The position numbers and the translations under genes were made by a program. A DNA stretch of 64,000 nt. It comes from Phoronis australis. Its lineage: Eukaryota; Phoronida; Phoronidae. Shown one piece after another: positions 48,443-60,759 of this stretch (positions are counted from its first letter, which is position 1; the number at the start of each line of letters is the position of its first letter). Under the pieces are notes generated by a model. It had not been told where the DNA came from, did not search any database, and saw only the letters and a list, made by a program, of their open reading frames with translations. The DNA lies in contig NMRA01000449.1 of assembly GCA_002633005.1 (NCBI GenBank), positions 307,383-371,382 on the forward strand, written 5' to 3'.

Positions 48443-48717
48443 CTATTCCTCTTGTGTTTAACTCAAATTATATTTACCCAGTGTTTCAACTTCCAGACTA
48501 TTCCTCTTGTGTTTAATTCAGATTATATTTACCCAGTGTTTCAACTTCCAGACTATTCCTCTTGTGTTTAATTCAAATTATATTTACCCAGTGTTTCAAC
48601 TTCCAGACTATTCCTCTTGTGTTTAATTCAAATTATATTTACCCAGTGTTTCAACTTCCAGACTATTCCTCCTGTGTTTAATTCAAATTATATTTACCCA
48701 GTGTTTCAACTTCCAGA
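48443..48717. repeat. 55-bp minisatellite, five units
   Basis: Five head-to-tail units starting at 48443, 48498, 48553, 48608 and 48663, each beginning CTATTCCTC and ending TTTCAACTTCCAGA, nearly identical. Each unit ends in a pyrimidine-rich stretch and AG that resembles a 3' splice site. Confidence 0.95.
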
Positions 48718-48899
48718 CTTCTGTGTATTTTTGCGCTATCGCTATAACTGTTCATGTTAAGTGTTTTTAAAATTCCAGCTGTATTGCTGAAAAATTTAAA
48801 TTTCTTTACGTCAAATCTCCTAGCAAATGAATATGGACTTCATATGCCAACATAAATCTAAGCACAAAGTATAATGCTATTTAAATGCTAAATAGTTTT

Positions 48900-50640
48900 C
48901 ATTAAGATGATTTACAATGATTTTTGTTCTTAAAAACAAAAAGAAAACGTTTTAATGAAAAGATAAAGAGTTTTAAAAATGTGAATTGTCTTAATTTGGA
49001 AAGGTTTTGAAAAGAAATTCACAGGCTTTCACAGCTGAAACATTTCTGAATGAAAGGAGTACGCTGCTGCCACAGTGTCCGTGAACGCCTTGGAGAGCTC
49101 CCGAAGGAGCGCTTCTTCGGAAAATTTCGATAGGCACATTAATTATTGCCGGCATAGCTGTCTTTACATTTTAGAGCAATTATAATTTCCCGATGTTAAT
49201 TTAAAAATTAACTTCGGAATCAGATTGACAAGGTAGATAACTCAGTTATATCCATAACAGATTTATTGTTTTGCGTTTTGATGGCGAGGTGGTTACAGAA
49301 TGAGGACTGAGATGTTTGAGCGATAAAAATGCGATTTCTCTTGCAGTCTCTGCGACTACGACCCCAGCTCCCCCAAACAACTGTTCAGGTAAGTGACGGC
49401 GTTGAACAACATACACAGTGCTGTCAGATTTTTTGCTTAAAAAGTCCAAATTAGCAAAGGCAGCTGGAACGCTTGGCATTCAGTTGGCAATGGGAATCGA
49501 GAAATTCAGTGATTGACAGTAAATACATCGTCGCTGATTGCGGGTACAGTGAATGGAACTGCGAAACTCTTCAACAATTGGCCCTTTGTTCTTGTGCTCT
49601 TTTTCATTTATTAGGCTTTTGTTACATGGTTGCTTTCAAAATTCTAGATACCACTGAAGCACAAACCTTAAAGGCATAAAAAACATCAATGGTCTTTACA
49701 TGTAGATGGAACAGTGGGCGAATGTTTCAATACTTTGATATCCAACCCAATGTTGATCCGTTAGCGTCTCGAAGGGTTCTATTCTTCCGTGACCACAATT
49801 CAATGTAACGGCTCTATCTGCGGATGGAACTCCATAAAATATTTGCATCTCCTTTTTTCACGGACTACAGGTCACTTTCGGACGGTTGGAGACACGCAAA
49901 CAATACCGATGACAAAAACAGGTGTGATAATTCTGGCTTCGTACCGGGTTGGTACAGGTTCTAGGTGTAGCAGGAACCCGGATGTGGGAACTAGCGGATG
50001 TGTGCGCCATGTTCCCGAACCCCACGGTACTGTATAGAATATTACGCTGTGTGTTGGTAACCGCTGTTCTGAAAATTTCATCAAAATTTTATTTTAATGC
50101 CAATAGCTTGTTGTCGTCTAATTAGTGTCAGCAAATTTTGAGTAGCCTGGCTACTTTAGTCCAATTAAAGAATATTCCTAAATTTTAGCAAAATTTTAAT
50201 AGGCCGCGATTGCACAACACAGGGAACGTTATTGCTCTTAAAAGTGCCGCCGTCTGACAACTTTTGGCTGGAAATCAATTCATTTACTTATTCAAAATAT
50301 AAATTGTGTTGTGCATAAAATGTAAACACGTGAAGTATGCAAGTTTAATTGAATCTATTGATAAATCATTGATCATCACATTTGTTTCCTTTTCTATTCC
50401 CTGCAAAACGCTGACAAAACTTCAAGTTGTGGAACTAGCGCAAAGATGTACATCAACGGATCACATCCCACTCAAATTAACGTCATTACGTCGGCGGCAG
50501 TTTGCGGAGTTCGCTGAGGGAACATGTGCTACTCATCAGTAGTTATAAATGCCGTCAACTGCAGTCAAGGCTACTTCGTGTACGAACTGCCTAAGGCACC
50601 CGGATGCTACTTCGCCTATTGTGGCATTAAATAAAAACGT
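48900..50640 (+). repeat. Segmental duplicate of the D8C gene's 3' half
   Basis: Collinear with 58740-60520. Exon remains, introns and the upstream 400 bases all align with moderate divergence, so the whole block was duplicated as genomic DNA rather than by retroposition. Confidence 0.75.
49347..50634 (+). pseudogene. D8C-domain gene remnant, broken paralogue
   Basis: Paralogue of exons 2-4 of the gene at 55245-60516. Exon 2 equivalent 49347-49388 is intact (same 42-base length, phase 1, GTAAGT donor). The exon 3 equivalent (about 49867-50030) has its acceptor changed from CACAG to CACGG and a one-base loss just after the GWYRF-coding part. The exon 4 equivalent (50407-50634) has its acceptor changed from TGCAG to TGCAA and a frameshift with a stop near 50515. 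The end still reads CSQGYFVYELPKAP. No counterpart of exon 1 was seen. The several independent lesions make a working gene very unlikely. Confidence 0.8.
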
Positions 50641-51849
50641 AATTTTCAGCCGTGGATTCAGGGTCATGACCAAAGGGTACCATAGCCTGTATTACAAGAG
50701 ACTAATGGATTTGCATGAACCGCTTGCTTTTGCAATGTCTGAGGAATGCATGAACACTCAGTAGCAACAAAAAAGGAATTTTTCTTGTTTTTAAGAGAGC
50801 CTTGTTTTATCATGGATACAGTAATTTTCAACATAAACTGGAAAGACTTTGACAGAACTTTGCCCACTTGCCAGAGTTATTTGGCGGTCAAAATTTTTTC
50901 TTTGATGTTATTGCACCCAGCAGCCGCTTTATTTTTAAACAGACTTGCATGGTATGCAGCCACGATTTTGACAGAGTGCAAGGAGCAACACCCGTTGCGG
51001 TTTTGTCGTGACTGATGGATTTGCATGTAAAACGGATTCTTGTCAAAAAGAAATTGATAGTCGCAGTTTGTATGTCGAAACTTTGTTGAATTTTGAAGTT
51101 GTCCAACTGATTTTGAAAACTGCTGTACTTAAAAAATATAGCCAAACCACACTGCAGCAAACCTCACAAGATGTTTCACCTACATTTTCAATAACCAAAC
51201 CACCTTGTATGCCCTGGAACTTCTATAACTGAGTAGCTGTTGTAAACCAGGTTCACTGTGACATGGCCTGTACTGCGGAATACTTTTTGTCTACATGTGT
51301 AAAGTAACATTTTCTAGTCTTTTGGCTGAATTTGTCTGCAGCCTTTAATAAATCACTTTCGATGAGCATCAACGAAATATGAGATTAAGCACCCCACGTG
51401 TAATACACGTGCACAAACATGCGGCAGATATAATGCATTTTTTCGCTGAAAGTCGAGGGTTTTTTTGTTGCGATTTCGCTAAGCATACGTAGGAAGCACC
51501 CCTTATAGAAATTAAATTAAGGAGTGGGGGGACCTCGGGAGAGGGGAACATAGGGCCCGGGTAACACTGACGCATAGGAAACATAGTGCAAAGAGAATAG
51601 TGGGACACTGCAACAGTGGGTATACCCAGATCAAACCTACATAATCCACCGACTTGGAAAAATATAACAGTGAAAGCCTGTGTTTGATTTTTAACTTGAT
51701 ACTGGGTATGTTTATGACTGAGCTAATCATCTAACAAGATTTTTACGTTTAAATACCTCCAAATGAAGGAAAGTATATAGCAATTACTATAAAAAATTCC
51801 ATGGTCATTATTCGTTGATTTACTCCATCCATTCAGAGAATTTGTAGGG
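50640..51849. other. Intergenic DNA
   Basis: Short open frames on both strands; none has a motif or splice support that I can name. Confidence 0.5.
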
Positions 51850-52224
51850 TTGGCGTACCAAATTACGCTCGACATACTCCCCCCAAGCAAAAGTATTAGT
51901 TTCGCCCCTGATGAGGACTTGGCCAAACCAGAATTACCAGTATCGCCAGGGGACCACTACAGACGAATTTATTATGAGTCAATTGACCAGCATATTTCTG
52001 ATATTCAAGCCAGGCTCGAGCGATCTGCATTCCAAGTCAATGAACGACTTGAGTCGTTTCTCATCATTGAAAAGCATCTGGACGCGCAGCGGTCGAAACG
52101 GAATGATAATGAATGTTGGCGACTTATACCGAGAGAAGTTAGCAGCACAGACTTAGCATGCAGTGAAACGAGTTTTATGGACTCCATGCTCGTGCTTATA
52201 AGAAACTCTTGTTGCAGTACGTGA
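51850..52224 (+). mobile_element. hAT-like transposase fragment
   Basis: A 124-codon stretch contains DHYRRIYYESIDQHISDIQ followed by RLESFLIIEKH, resembling the helical region of hAT-type (BED/MYM-associated) transposases, where a YxRxIYxExID segment is followed by an xxLExxL stretch. There is no zinc finger and no dimerisation domain, and the frame ends early, so it is a fossil fragment. The assignment is by eye. Confidence 0.5.
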
Positions 52225-52229
52225 AAGCT

Positions 52230-53440
52230 CTCAGCTCGTGTTGATCTGATAGGAAAAGTGACATGTATTGTGCGTAAGAAAAAAATCATTGGTGACGAAT
52301 TCCATTTCTCCTGCTTAAGAATAATCACATGTGAACCCTGAATACTGAAGTTGGTTTCCCTTCTGGTCAGACGATCAACAAATATGAATTCCACAATTTG
52401 AATGCGGTTTAAAATCAGTTCCAACTAGCCTCTCGGGGGCACAACGGAAGTTATCTTAATATTGATGGCTGACACTGTCTCATTAATTTATAAAAACATA
52501 GCTGTTCATTTCATGAGCATGAGCCGCTACGGGTAGTAGTTTACTGTTCCAAACAGATTCACCCATCATCTTCAATACAAGCATACACGCTACCTGTTAG
52601 CGTAACTGCACTCCATTCCGGAGGCCCTCTACTCCAAAAAACACTGCTATGAGGGTCCACTACTCCGCCGAAAAACATTGAAGCCTCCAAAAACCGGGAC
52701 TTCCCGATGATGTCCGATGGTGCTTTTCCCCCAACTCTTCAATCTTGCCTTTGTTGGTTTGAAAAATAATTTTAGTGCGTGTGCCGATGTTATTATCCTC
52801 TCCCGTATTTAGCACTATATGAAAATACCTCAGAATAGAGTTATTTCCCTGTTTGATATCAGTAAACAGACGTGAAAAGTAGGGCAACATGGGGAACAGG
52901 GATCTTTTTTGGAATATATGGAGCTAGTATTTTTGATTAATTGGATTGGGATTTTTTTCGCCACAATGCAGGAGGATGGGGCAGGAAAAACAGACATAAA
53001 AATACTCCCACTCTCACCCTTCGTCCCTAAATTTGAGTACTGAAAATCAAAAATAAAGAGGCTAGAAGTGACATTTTTTTCAAAATTCATACACCCGGAA
53101 ATTGAACTATTAAAACAAAAGTAGCCTTTCTAAGCTAACATTGACCCAAAAATTAGATGGGAGATGCGATTACTAATCATCTGTGGCTGGTTCTCCAATA
53201 TGAAATTTTCGACGATTTTTTGCACAGAGCCTAAAGTGATGTTTTTATTCTTTTGAGGTCCGTTTGAATCGCATTAATAGTAGTTCAAAGTCACAGGTTC
53301 TCTGCTTCGGTCGAAATCGCACCTCTGACATCATGTTTTAAGTAGCTTCGAACTTGTCGGTACTGCATAGTTGTTCTGTCTTTATGAGCGCCATGTACAA
53401 TAAAAATAAGTATCGTCAATTTGAATTTAAAAACGACCAC
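52230..53440. other. Intergenic DNA
   Basis: Nothing recognised. Short frames only. Confidence 0.5.
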
Positions 53441-54145
53441 AATCCTTAATAAATGAAAGACGGTGGTCGTTACTCCTGGTTTTAAAGACAGTGACAAGTC
53501 CAGTTGGGAGAATTATAGACTAATATCGGTCCTCTCTACAGTGTCCAAAATTCTTGAAAGATGTGTCTAAAAGCAGCTTCATCAGTTCCTTGAGGAATAT
53601 TCCCTTCTGTCGACATCGAAGTTTTGTTTCCGCTCCCTGCAATCTACTCTCACTACAAACACTCACGCTACTGATTTTATCTTTAACAGTATGGATCAGG
53701 GGAGGCTTACAGGTTCTGTTTTTGTTGACCCTAAGAAAACCTTTGACAATGTGGACCATGGTATACTATTAAAGAAACTATCTCCTGTGGAGTTCACGAT
53801 AACGAGCTCCTTTGGTTTAAAAACTATTCATACGACCGCAAACAGGCTACCAAATACGACGCAATTCTTTCCAACTACTCAACCGTTATCACGGGCGTAC
53901 CTCAGGGTTCAAATCTGGTTCAATCTGCACATGGGTCACATCAAAAAGAAATTGTCAAAGAAAACCGGCGTACTTAACCCTCTAACTGAATTAGTCAGGA
54001 CTCTTAGACTCTTTACCATTCCATTATTCAAAGAAATAAACATCTTTCTGTCTGTTGCATGAACAGACGTGTTAATAGCTTGGCTCCAGCATATCTCAGC
54101 TGCAAATTCAGTAGCAGTCAAGCTGTATACTCTACACATTAATTA
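53440..54145 (+). mobile_element. LINE reverse transcriptase fragment (CR1/Jockey-like)
   Basis: Broken plus-strand frames carry non-LTR retrotransposon RT landmarks in order: WENYRLISVLSTVSKILERC, then FVDPKKTFDNVDHGIL (motif A), then WFKNYSYDRKQ, then VITGVPQGSNL (motif B), and a C-terminal NSLAPAYLS piece at about 54070-54110. The YADD catalytic box is absent, frames shift several times, and the part between motif B and the C-terminus is deleted. It is a dead fragment. Confidence 0.8.
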
Positions 54146-54149
54146 GTTG

Positions 54150-55230
54150 CTGTTAATGTTTCCTTTAAAAAATAAAAACCGAGACCGGCAAGATATTTTA
54201 TTCATGCTCCTTCTGCAGAATATGAAACTTTCTTAGCCCAGAAATCAAACGGTCCGATTAAATTATAGCTTTAACATTAAAAAGTAGCTGTAATTTATTT
54301 GTCTACCCATTCTGATACCTTTACCTGCCTTAATTATGCCATTTTTAATTTCAATAACATACAGCAAAGAAACACTACTCCGAATGCCTTTGCGTGTAGT
54401 CTTCAATATTTAAGTGGAACATAAATAAAAGAGACACATGCTAAACATTATTTTTAAAAAGAACAGAGTCAAGAATGAAAAGCAGCATCATCGTACAATA
54501 TAGGGGATTTTTAGAGTAATGTTTTTCGGAAAAGTGTTGTTTTTGAAGTAGTGGGCATGCGCATTGGTGAGTTTTTATTTTCTTTGTTATACTGTAAATT
54601 CATGGACTCATAATTTTTTTGAAATCACCAAAAACCAGAGTGCAAAAAATGAGCAAATCTACGGATATTTGCCTCTCTCCCAAAGGTTACTACTGTAGTT
54701 TCTTTACAATGCAAAGTAAAAACTTTTTCTAACAGAGAAGTTCAATGTTTACTTATACAATGTATATTCTTACATTCTGAACCTAGCCAAAACTGAAACA
54801 AAAATGGATCAATCTAGCATTAAAGTATTCGTGATCTTGTTGCTCATAAAATTAATCCTATAAAAATCTAAAATAAATATTTTGAACACAGTTCGCCATG
54901 TTGTATCAACACACATAATTTTTTGAAGATCCAAGTCTGTGACCCCGGCTAGAGTTGACCTTATGAAGCTCTCGGAGTGGCTCTTAACTTTCGTGTCAAT
55001 GCAATACAGCAAATGATGGTTTATTCTTCAAGTACTACATATGTGCCCTGTAACTTGGAAGAGCATCAGGAAGCCAAGCCTTTTTCGTAAGCACTGTGAA
55101 CAACTGTCATCATGTAGATAAGAACCAAAATGATTCAATATATTGTGGTCTAATCACTAAAACAACACACTTTCTGGTGAAGTACAGTTTTATAGAGCTC
55201 ACGAAAATCGTGAACTTCGCAATTTTGATT
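54150..55230. other. Intergenic DNA upstream of the D8C gene
   Basis: AT-rich; no exon recognised. The promoter of the D8C gene should lie near its right end; no clear TATA box was identified. Confidence 0.5.
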
Positions 55231-55244
55231 TCAATTTGATAGCG

Positions 55245-58200
55245 ATGTTGTCTATTTTCGTTGTGACAACATGCATGTGGGCCTCAGCTTACACTGCACC
55301 TGGCCTAACCCATGTTGACTTCCTAAAAAAGCAACATGAGCTTCAGAAGTTACAAGTACAAATCAAAGCTTTCGATGATTTCTTGTTGACTGGATGCTTT
55401 CCTTACGCAAGACCGGGGTCTCGGCTTTCGAGGCTCATTGCGCGTCGATCTGTCGATTTGGACGCCGACATAAAAGTGTCAAGGAAACTGCTGGAATTTG
55501 TTAGAACAAAGTACGTGCAGTGCATGGGACATCTTGCATCACTTAACACTTCGACAGCTATCACGACAACAATTTCCACCACGACCGTACCCACCACAAC
55601 CGCAGGTGAGTGCAGAGACATGCGAATTAGATAATTCTCAAATCACAAATTGATAGTTCTCTTGTTGGGACCTAGTTATCGTTTAAGTGTGTATATCGAC
55701 GAAAGGGTCTGTGTATCCGCGTAAGGGTCTGTATATCCGCTTACAAGGGTCTGTATATCCGCGTAAGGGTCTGTATATCCGCGTAAGGGTCTGTATATCC
55801 GCGTAATGGTCTGTATATCCGCGTAATGGTCTGTATATCCGAAAAATTGCTTATAGGACATTTTACCGCGATATTCTTACGAATGTTGAATTTCATACCA
55901 ATGCGCTCTAGAGTTGAATACACCGTCCCTTGATTTATTGCCAAATGAGCTGGCATCTGCATCATTTTTGAAATCGCGATTTTAGGTTTGCCTAGTCTAG
56001 AAAACTTAGAAGTTTTTAATTGAGTCGTTCATGGTTTTGATATTCTTGTTAGTAATGGAAGTGTTGTCATGGTAAGGACTATTATGAGACCGATTTTATG
56101 AGCTGAAGTGGTTTGATTAACTTTCTATTTTTGGCTACTAAATGCTGAGAAATGCAGTGTATTCACATTTAGGCGCATGCGTCAATTCTTCACGTATAAG
56201 CGTTGACAGCTGTCCCTTTTTGAACGTGTCTTAAAGTAAATGTTTCCCATGTGTTTGTTGTCCATGTTTGAAGCTGCATTTTACATTGTTAAGTTAACTA
56301 AAAGACGAAAAGGAGTAGGTTTTTCAATCTCACAAAATCGGTGTGGTAATATTTCTTATCGTGAGGGGATTCTATTTCCGCTGCCAAAAACATCGAAAGC
56401 ATCCGCGATTAAAAAACACTTCGGAATTTGGTAGGTTTGGCCAATTTTGAAAATGGCGCATGCACACTTTGTTTGAGACTCGAGTAACTGGCCCTTTCCA
56501 ATTGGCAGCAATTTAAGGTCGGATGAGCGTGGTAATGTTCTAAAGCACTTCGCTCAAGAGTTCATGATTGTCAATTCAACCGCCGGGTAATGTCCCTTGA
56601 ATTATGTACGACCTCGAAAAATGTCTACATTTGGCTAAGTTCAGAACATCTAATCTGAGATATAACCGGTTGGATTCATACGAAACTTTCAGATGCTGTT
56701 CGGCGTTACATATAAAATCTCCACTTTTACATGGGGTGCTATAAAAAATGCAACTTTTACGATTTCTACGAAAAAATCAACATTTGAATAAAACGTATAG
56801 GAAATGATCAAGAAAAGTGTAATCGTTTCGAAGATTTCATTCTCAACATTTATATCAAATGAAATTTGGTCATGATATTGATATACTGTTTTGCTATCAA
56901 TGTATCCTTCTTTTTGCTTAATTGCTACAAAGAAACGGTAACGAGACCCAATTAATGACAGATAGGAAAAAATCAAATTCTGCAGGCTTCCTACTTTCAG
57001 AAAATATATACATTTACTTCGCTGTAGATATTTGGTTAAACGCACATATAAGGTTCTTCATAACGTTAAGCTTTGTTTTACTATGTACATAATCCACCGG
57101 TGCCTATCTTAATCGGAATAACATAAACAGCACAACCGTTGCAAAACGGTACATTACACGCTCTCGGAGCTCCTCTGATCAGCCTTCAACAGAAATTTGG
57201 CAATATTTCGTAGCTCTGTTACACTGCCAGAGCGCATCCAATTTACAAAAACTTCAGTTTTGTATATTCCAGTCTGGACATTTGGTAAAAACTGGTCTCA
57301 CAAATATTCATACATTGTACATTCCAACAAAAATGAAGTTCGTCTTCTAAAGCATTTCTTTTACAAAAAAATACACTTTCTTTGCAGATTCCCAACTGCC
57401 TCCCCTTCTCAATCACTTAACAGATGATTTGAACAGCGAAATCCCATGTTCTAAATACTGACTCGCATGTTGCTGAGACATGTTGTTTTTGAAACGTGCG
57501 TACATACTTAATATACAAGTTGATAGCACTTCTGTAAGCCAGCTTTGGTCATCAATTTCAACACAACGGTGCTTAAAAACCTCAAAAATGTAATCTAATT
57601 TCCTTTACACTTTGATTGTACCGAACTTCCCCAAAGGTGTATGCAAATAGTATTTGCTTTACTTCTGAGATCCAACAATCTTTGTTGTTCTTTGATATCT
57701 CGTGTTGAAATTTGTAACTCCGTGTAATATATTTGACTTCGTTTGGCATTTCTCGTGAAACATTCTGGATTACTTCCACTTTACGTCGTGTTTCACAACT
57801 TTGATTTGATTTCTGAGGAATGGTGACTGCACATTCAGCAAAAATCAAGCAATACATGAACGGCAAACCACTCCTCTGGGAAATTAAAGTGTGGATCAGA
57901 GTCGGGTCAGCAGGGCAGTCTACGACTTTCAAGTGTACCAGGGCAACCAGGCCGGACAATGCAAGTCATCTTGTTGTAGGAGCTGCAGGTGCTGTCCTGT
58001 GACTGTGAAATCCTCGGCTCGTCGGACTTAGTATTCAACCAACCTTCACCTAATTTTTTGATTTTCGGGTGCGGTATATGGCACTCTACGATCTTGATAT
58101 ACTGTTTTAAGCCAGCAGACCCCACTAAATTTAGCTTATTCAATAACACGCAGTCTTCCGTATACGCTATTCCCATCACTGAGCTTTGATTGCCACGGTG

Positions 58201-60516
58201 AACTCCAACATATTATCGATACTGCTTTGCGTGACCGGTGGCGCCTTCCCAGCGAATGATTTACGAAATGCTATCAACAATTAGGTGTGTGAGAGCATAG
58301 GTGGAGAAAATTTGTACGATTGTTTTGTAGCAAAACATATGTATAAAATGAAAACCAAACTTTGGTTCATGCATACTTTTTGGCAAACTATCAGAATGAT
58401 GGTTGTTAATGCGTAGTTGACGAATGGTAGGAAATGTGGCTTGCTGGGAATGAGCCGAAAGGGGTGTCTGAACCAGTGTCATGCCCGAGGGGCAAACCAA
58501 GGGAAGGCAGCCATCAGAACTTGAATAAACCATGTTTCAACAAAATTTCAAGGGGAGTGCGAACGAGGTCTAAGGGCAAGCGCACACGGGTTAGCTGGGG
58601 GGGAGGCCGCAGGGCAGTCTGCCTCAATTGTGCTGACAGCTCACACTATTTGACGGTGTGAAAATACTAATTAGATGAACTATACTATACGCTTGTGTTG
58701 ATTTGCAACGATTTTATTTTCAAAAATAAAACATTTTAATAAAAAAATATCCAAAAAAGAATCTGATATCAACAACTTTTCTAAAGTCTGAATTGGCTTA
58801 ATTTGGAAACGTGGAACTGAAAAATCAAATCATTTCGAAAACAAACGCATTCGCTTTTCGTTTTTACAGAACAGAAGTTTTAAAATGAAAGCAGTCCATT
58901 GCTACCACAATGGCCCTGCATGTCTAGTAAGAGCACTCTTGTACGGTAGCTCTTTTGGGAGTTTTCGGTAAGCACATTGATTATAGTCTAAACGACTTCT
59001 TACATTGAAGGGCTATCATATTTTCTAAATTAATATCGGAAACTACACGGTAGATCACTCAGTTATTATAAAAACAGACGTATTAATTGTTGAGCGTTTT
59101 GCGGAGGTGATGACTAAATAGATGTTTGAGCGATAAAAATGCGATGTAATGTTGATGCACATGTGATTTCCCTTGCAGTTACTAGAGCTTCGACCCTAGC
59201 TCCAGCAGACAGCTGCACAAGTAAGTTACAACACCTCAAATCTCTGTGACCAGTAGATATTCATTCAATTTAGTGCTGAACTGTACATCCACGCTGTTGC
59301 CAGATTTTCGTGCTCGAGTCCAAGTTAGCAAAGGAAGCTTGAGCACTTTGCATAAAGTTATAAATTTTAGTGTATCGAAAAATTCAGCGATTGGCAATAA
59401 AATGGCTTGTCGTTGATTGCAGGTACAGTGAACTGCAGGACCTTCATGTCAGGGCTCTTTTTCGTATATCAGGCTTTAATACATGACTGCTTTCAAAATT
59501 CTAAATACCACCGAAGCAGAAACCTTAAAATAATAGAAGCAAGTCGGTGATCTTTAAATGGATCAGCGGGTGAATATGTTGATGCCAATGTTTCAATACT
59601 TTCGTTCGGTGACCAACGCAATACAGTAACCAGTTTGCGTCTCAAAGCGTTTTATTCTGCCTTGACCACAATTTAATGTCACGGCATTATAGTACGGAAG
59701 AAAGTCCAGAAGATATTTACATCTCCCTTGTCCCACAGACTACACGTCACTTACCGATAGATGGAGAAACGTGAACGGTAGGAATGACGACTACTACAGG
59801 TGTGATAAATCTGGGTTCGTACCCGGTTGGTACCGGTTCGAAGGAGCAGCAGGAAACCGGATGTGGGAACTAGCGGATGTGCGCGCTATGTTCCCGAATC
59901 CTTGGGTACTGTATACAAAATTACGCATTGTGTTGGTAACCAATCTTGTGAGAATCTAACATAATTATTTGTAATATTGATTTCTCGTTCTAATCTAATG
60001 GCGAGTTTTGACGTACTCTACTATTTTAGTCCAGTTAAAATATAATCCGAAAATTGAACAGAAATATTCAATTCTCCAGCAACGTTGTTGCTCTTTAAAA
60101 CTACCGACCACCTGGTATCTTTTACCTGGAAATCTAATCACCTCCATGTCCGTAAAACAAATTAGGATTTATTTGTTCATAAAATAGAACTGCATAAAGT
60201 CTACAAGGCTGAAAGCTTTACGTTAGTCGATTGGTTAAATAGTACTTTTCTGTACATCGTATTTTTATTTTCGTATTCCCTGCAGGATGCTGGCAATAAC
60301 CCAAGATGTAGGACTAGCGCACAGATGTACATAAACGGAACACACCCCACCCAAGTAGACGTCATTACGTCGACCACAGTTTGCGCAGTTTTCGCGGGGA
60401 ACATGTGCTTCTCTGAGCACGTAGTTATAAAAGTCGTCAACTGCAGTCAAGGCTACTACGTGTACGAACTACCAAAGGCACCTTCATGCTTCTTTGCCTA
60501 TTGTGGAATCAACTAA
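55245..60516 (+). CDS. Secreted protein with C-terminal D8C (uromodulin-type) domain (four exons)
   Basis: Predicted 266-aa secreted protein. CDS exons: 55245-55605 (ATG, donor GTGAGT, phase 1), 59179-59220 (42 bases, phase 1 both ends, donor GTAAGT), 59739-59905 (donor GTACTG, phase 0), 60286-60516 (acceptor CCCTGCAG, stop TAA). Exon 1 encodes a signal peptide, a charged and probably helical region, and a Thr-rich, likely O-glycosylated linker. Residues 133-266 form a D8C-like module: CTNYTSLTDRW, RCD (156), GWYRFEGAAGNRM (164-176), MYINGTHP (204-211), YYVYELPKAPSC (247-258) and FAYCG at the end. D8C modules occur in uromodulin, GP2 and many invertebrate secreted or mucosal proteins. Eight Cys are present in the module; the CVP Cys after GNRM and one of the CC pair appear to be missing. 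The exon 3 donor is the least certain point. Confidence 0.82.
55690..55841. repeat. 20-bp minisatellite in intron 1 of the D8C gene
   Basis: About seven units of GGTCTGTATATCCGCGTAAG, 80 bases after the exon 1 donor. Overlapping minus-strand frames of YADIQTL-type repeats are artefacts of it. Confidence 0.9.
56600..56930. repeat. Dispersed repeat, copy 2
   Basis: Counterpart of 41100-41450, here within intron 1 of the D8C gene. A second shared stretch (56025-56110) resembles 1590-1680. Confidence 0.6.
57800..58000 (+). mobile_element. piggyBac-type transposase fragment
   Basis: One frame reads IKQYMNGKPLLWEIKVWIR; after a one-base shift the next frame reads AVYDFQVYQGNQAG. Together they resemble the conserved LKQYMPxKPxxxGxKxWxR ... 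YxFxVYxG stretch of piggyBac transposases. It is a short frameshifted fossil in intron 1 of the D8C gene. Confidence 0.6.
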
Positions 60517-60520
60517 ATGG
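58740..60520 (+). repeat. Source block of the D8C segmental duplication
   Basis: Aligns in order with 48900-50640, including the intronic sequence before exon 2. This copy keeps intact splice sites and frames. Confidence 0.75.
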
Positions 60521-60748
60521 TAGTAATGTTCCCTACAGCTGAGGATCAGGGACCCGCGACCAGAGGGGAAATGATAATGGACAAAATTAGGAAGCACTTC
60601 ATAATACAATCATGCACTTAACATTTAGTGTCTAAAAAGTGGTCGAACACAAGGACTTGGGACTTGCGCCTGTGATCAAGGAATCACTAACGAAACTGAA
60701 TGATCTTACTTTAAACCACATTATCTAGATGTCAATGTTGAATTCTTA

Positions 60749-60754
60749 AATAAA
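60749..60754 (+). terminator. Poly(A) signal AATAAA, D8C gene
   Basis: AATAAA about 230 bases after the TAA stop. Confidence 0.45.
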
Positions 60755-60759
60755 GCTCT

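Noticed and set aside
48443..48717. CRISPR-like array
   Set aside because: Units are contiguous with no unique spacers, and the genome is eukaryotic.
55676..55965. Minus-strand frames with YADIQTL repeats
   Set aside because: They are translations of the 20-bp minisatellite in an intron.
58434..58661. 75-codon basic, Gly-rich frame
   Set aside because: No motif and no splice support inside an intron.
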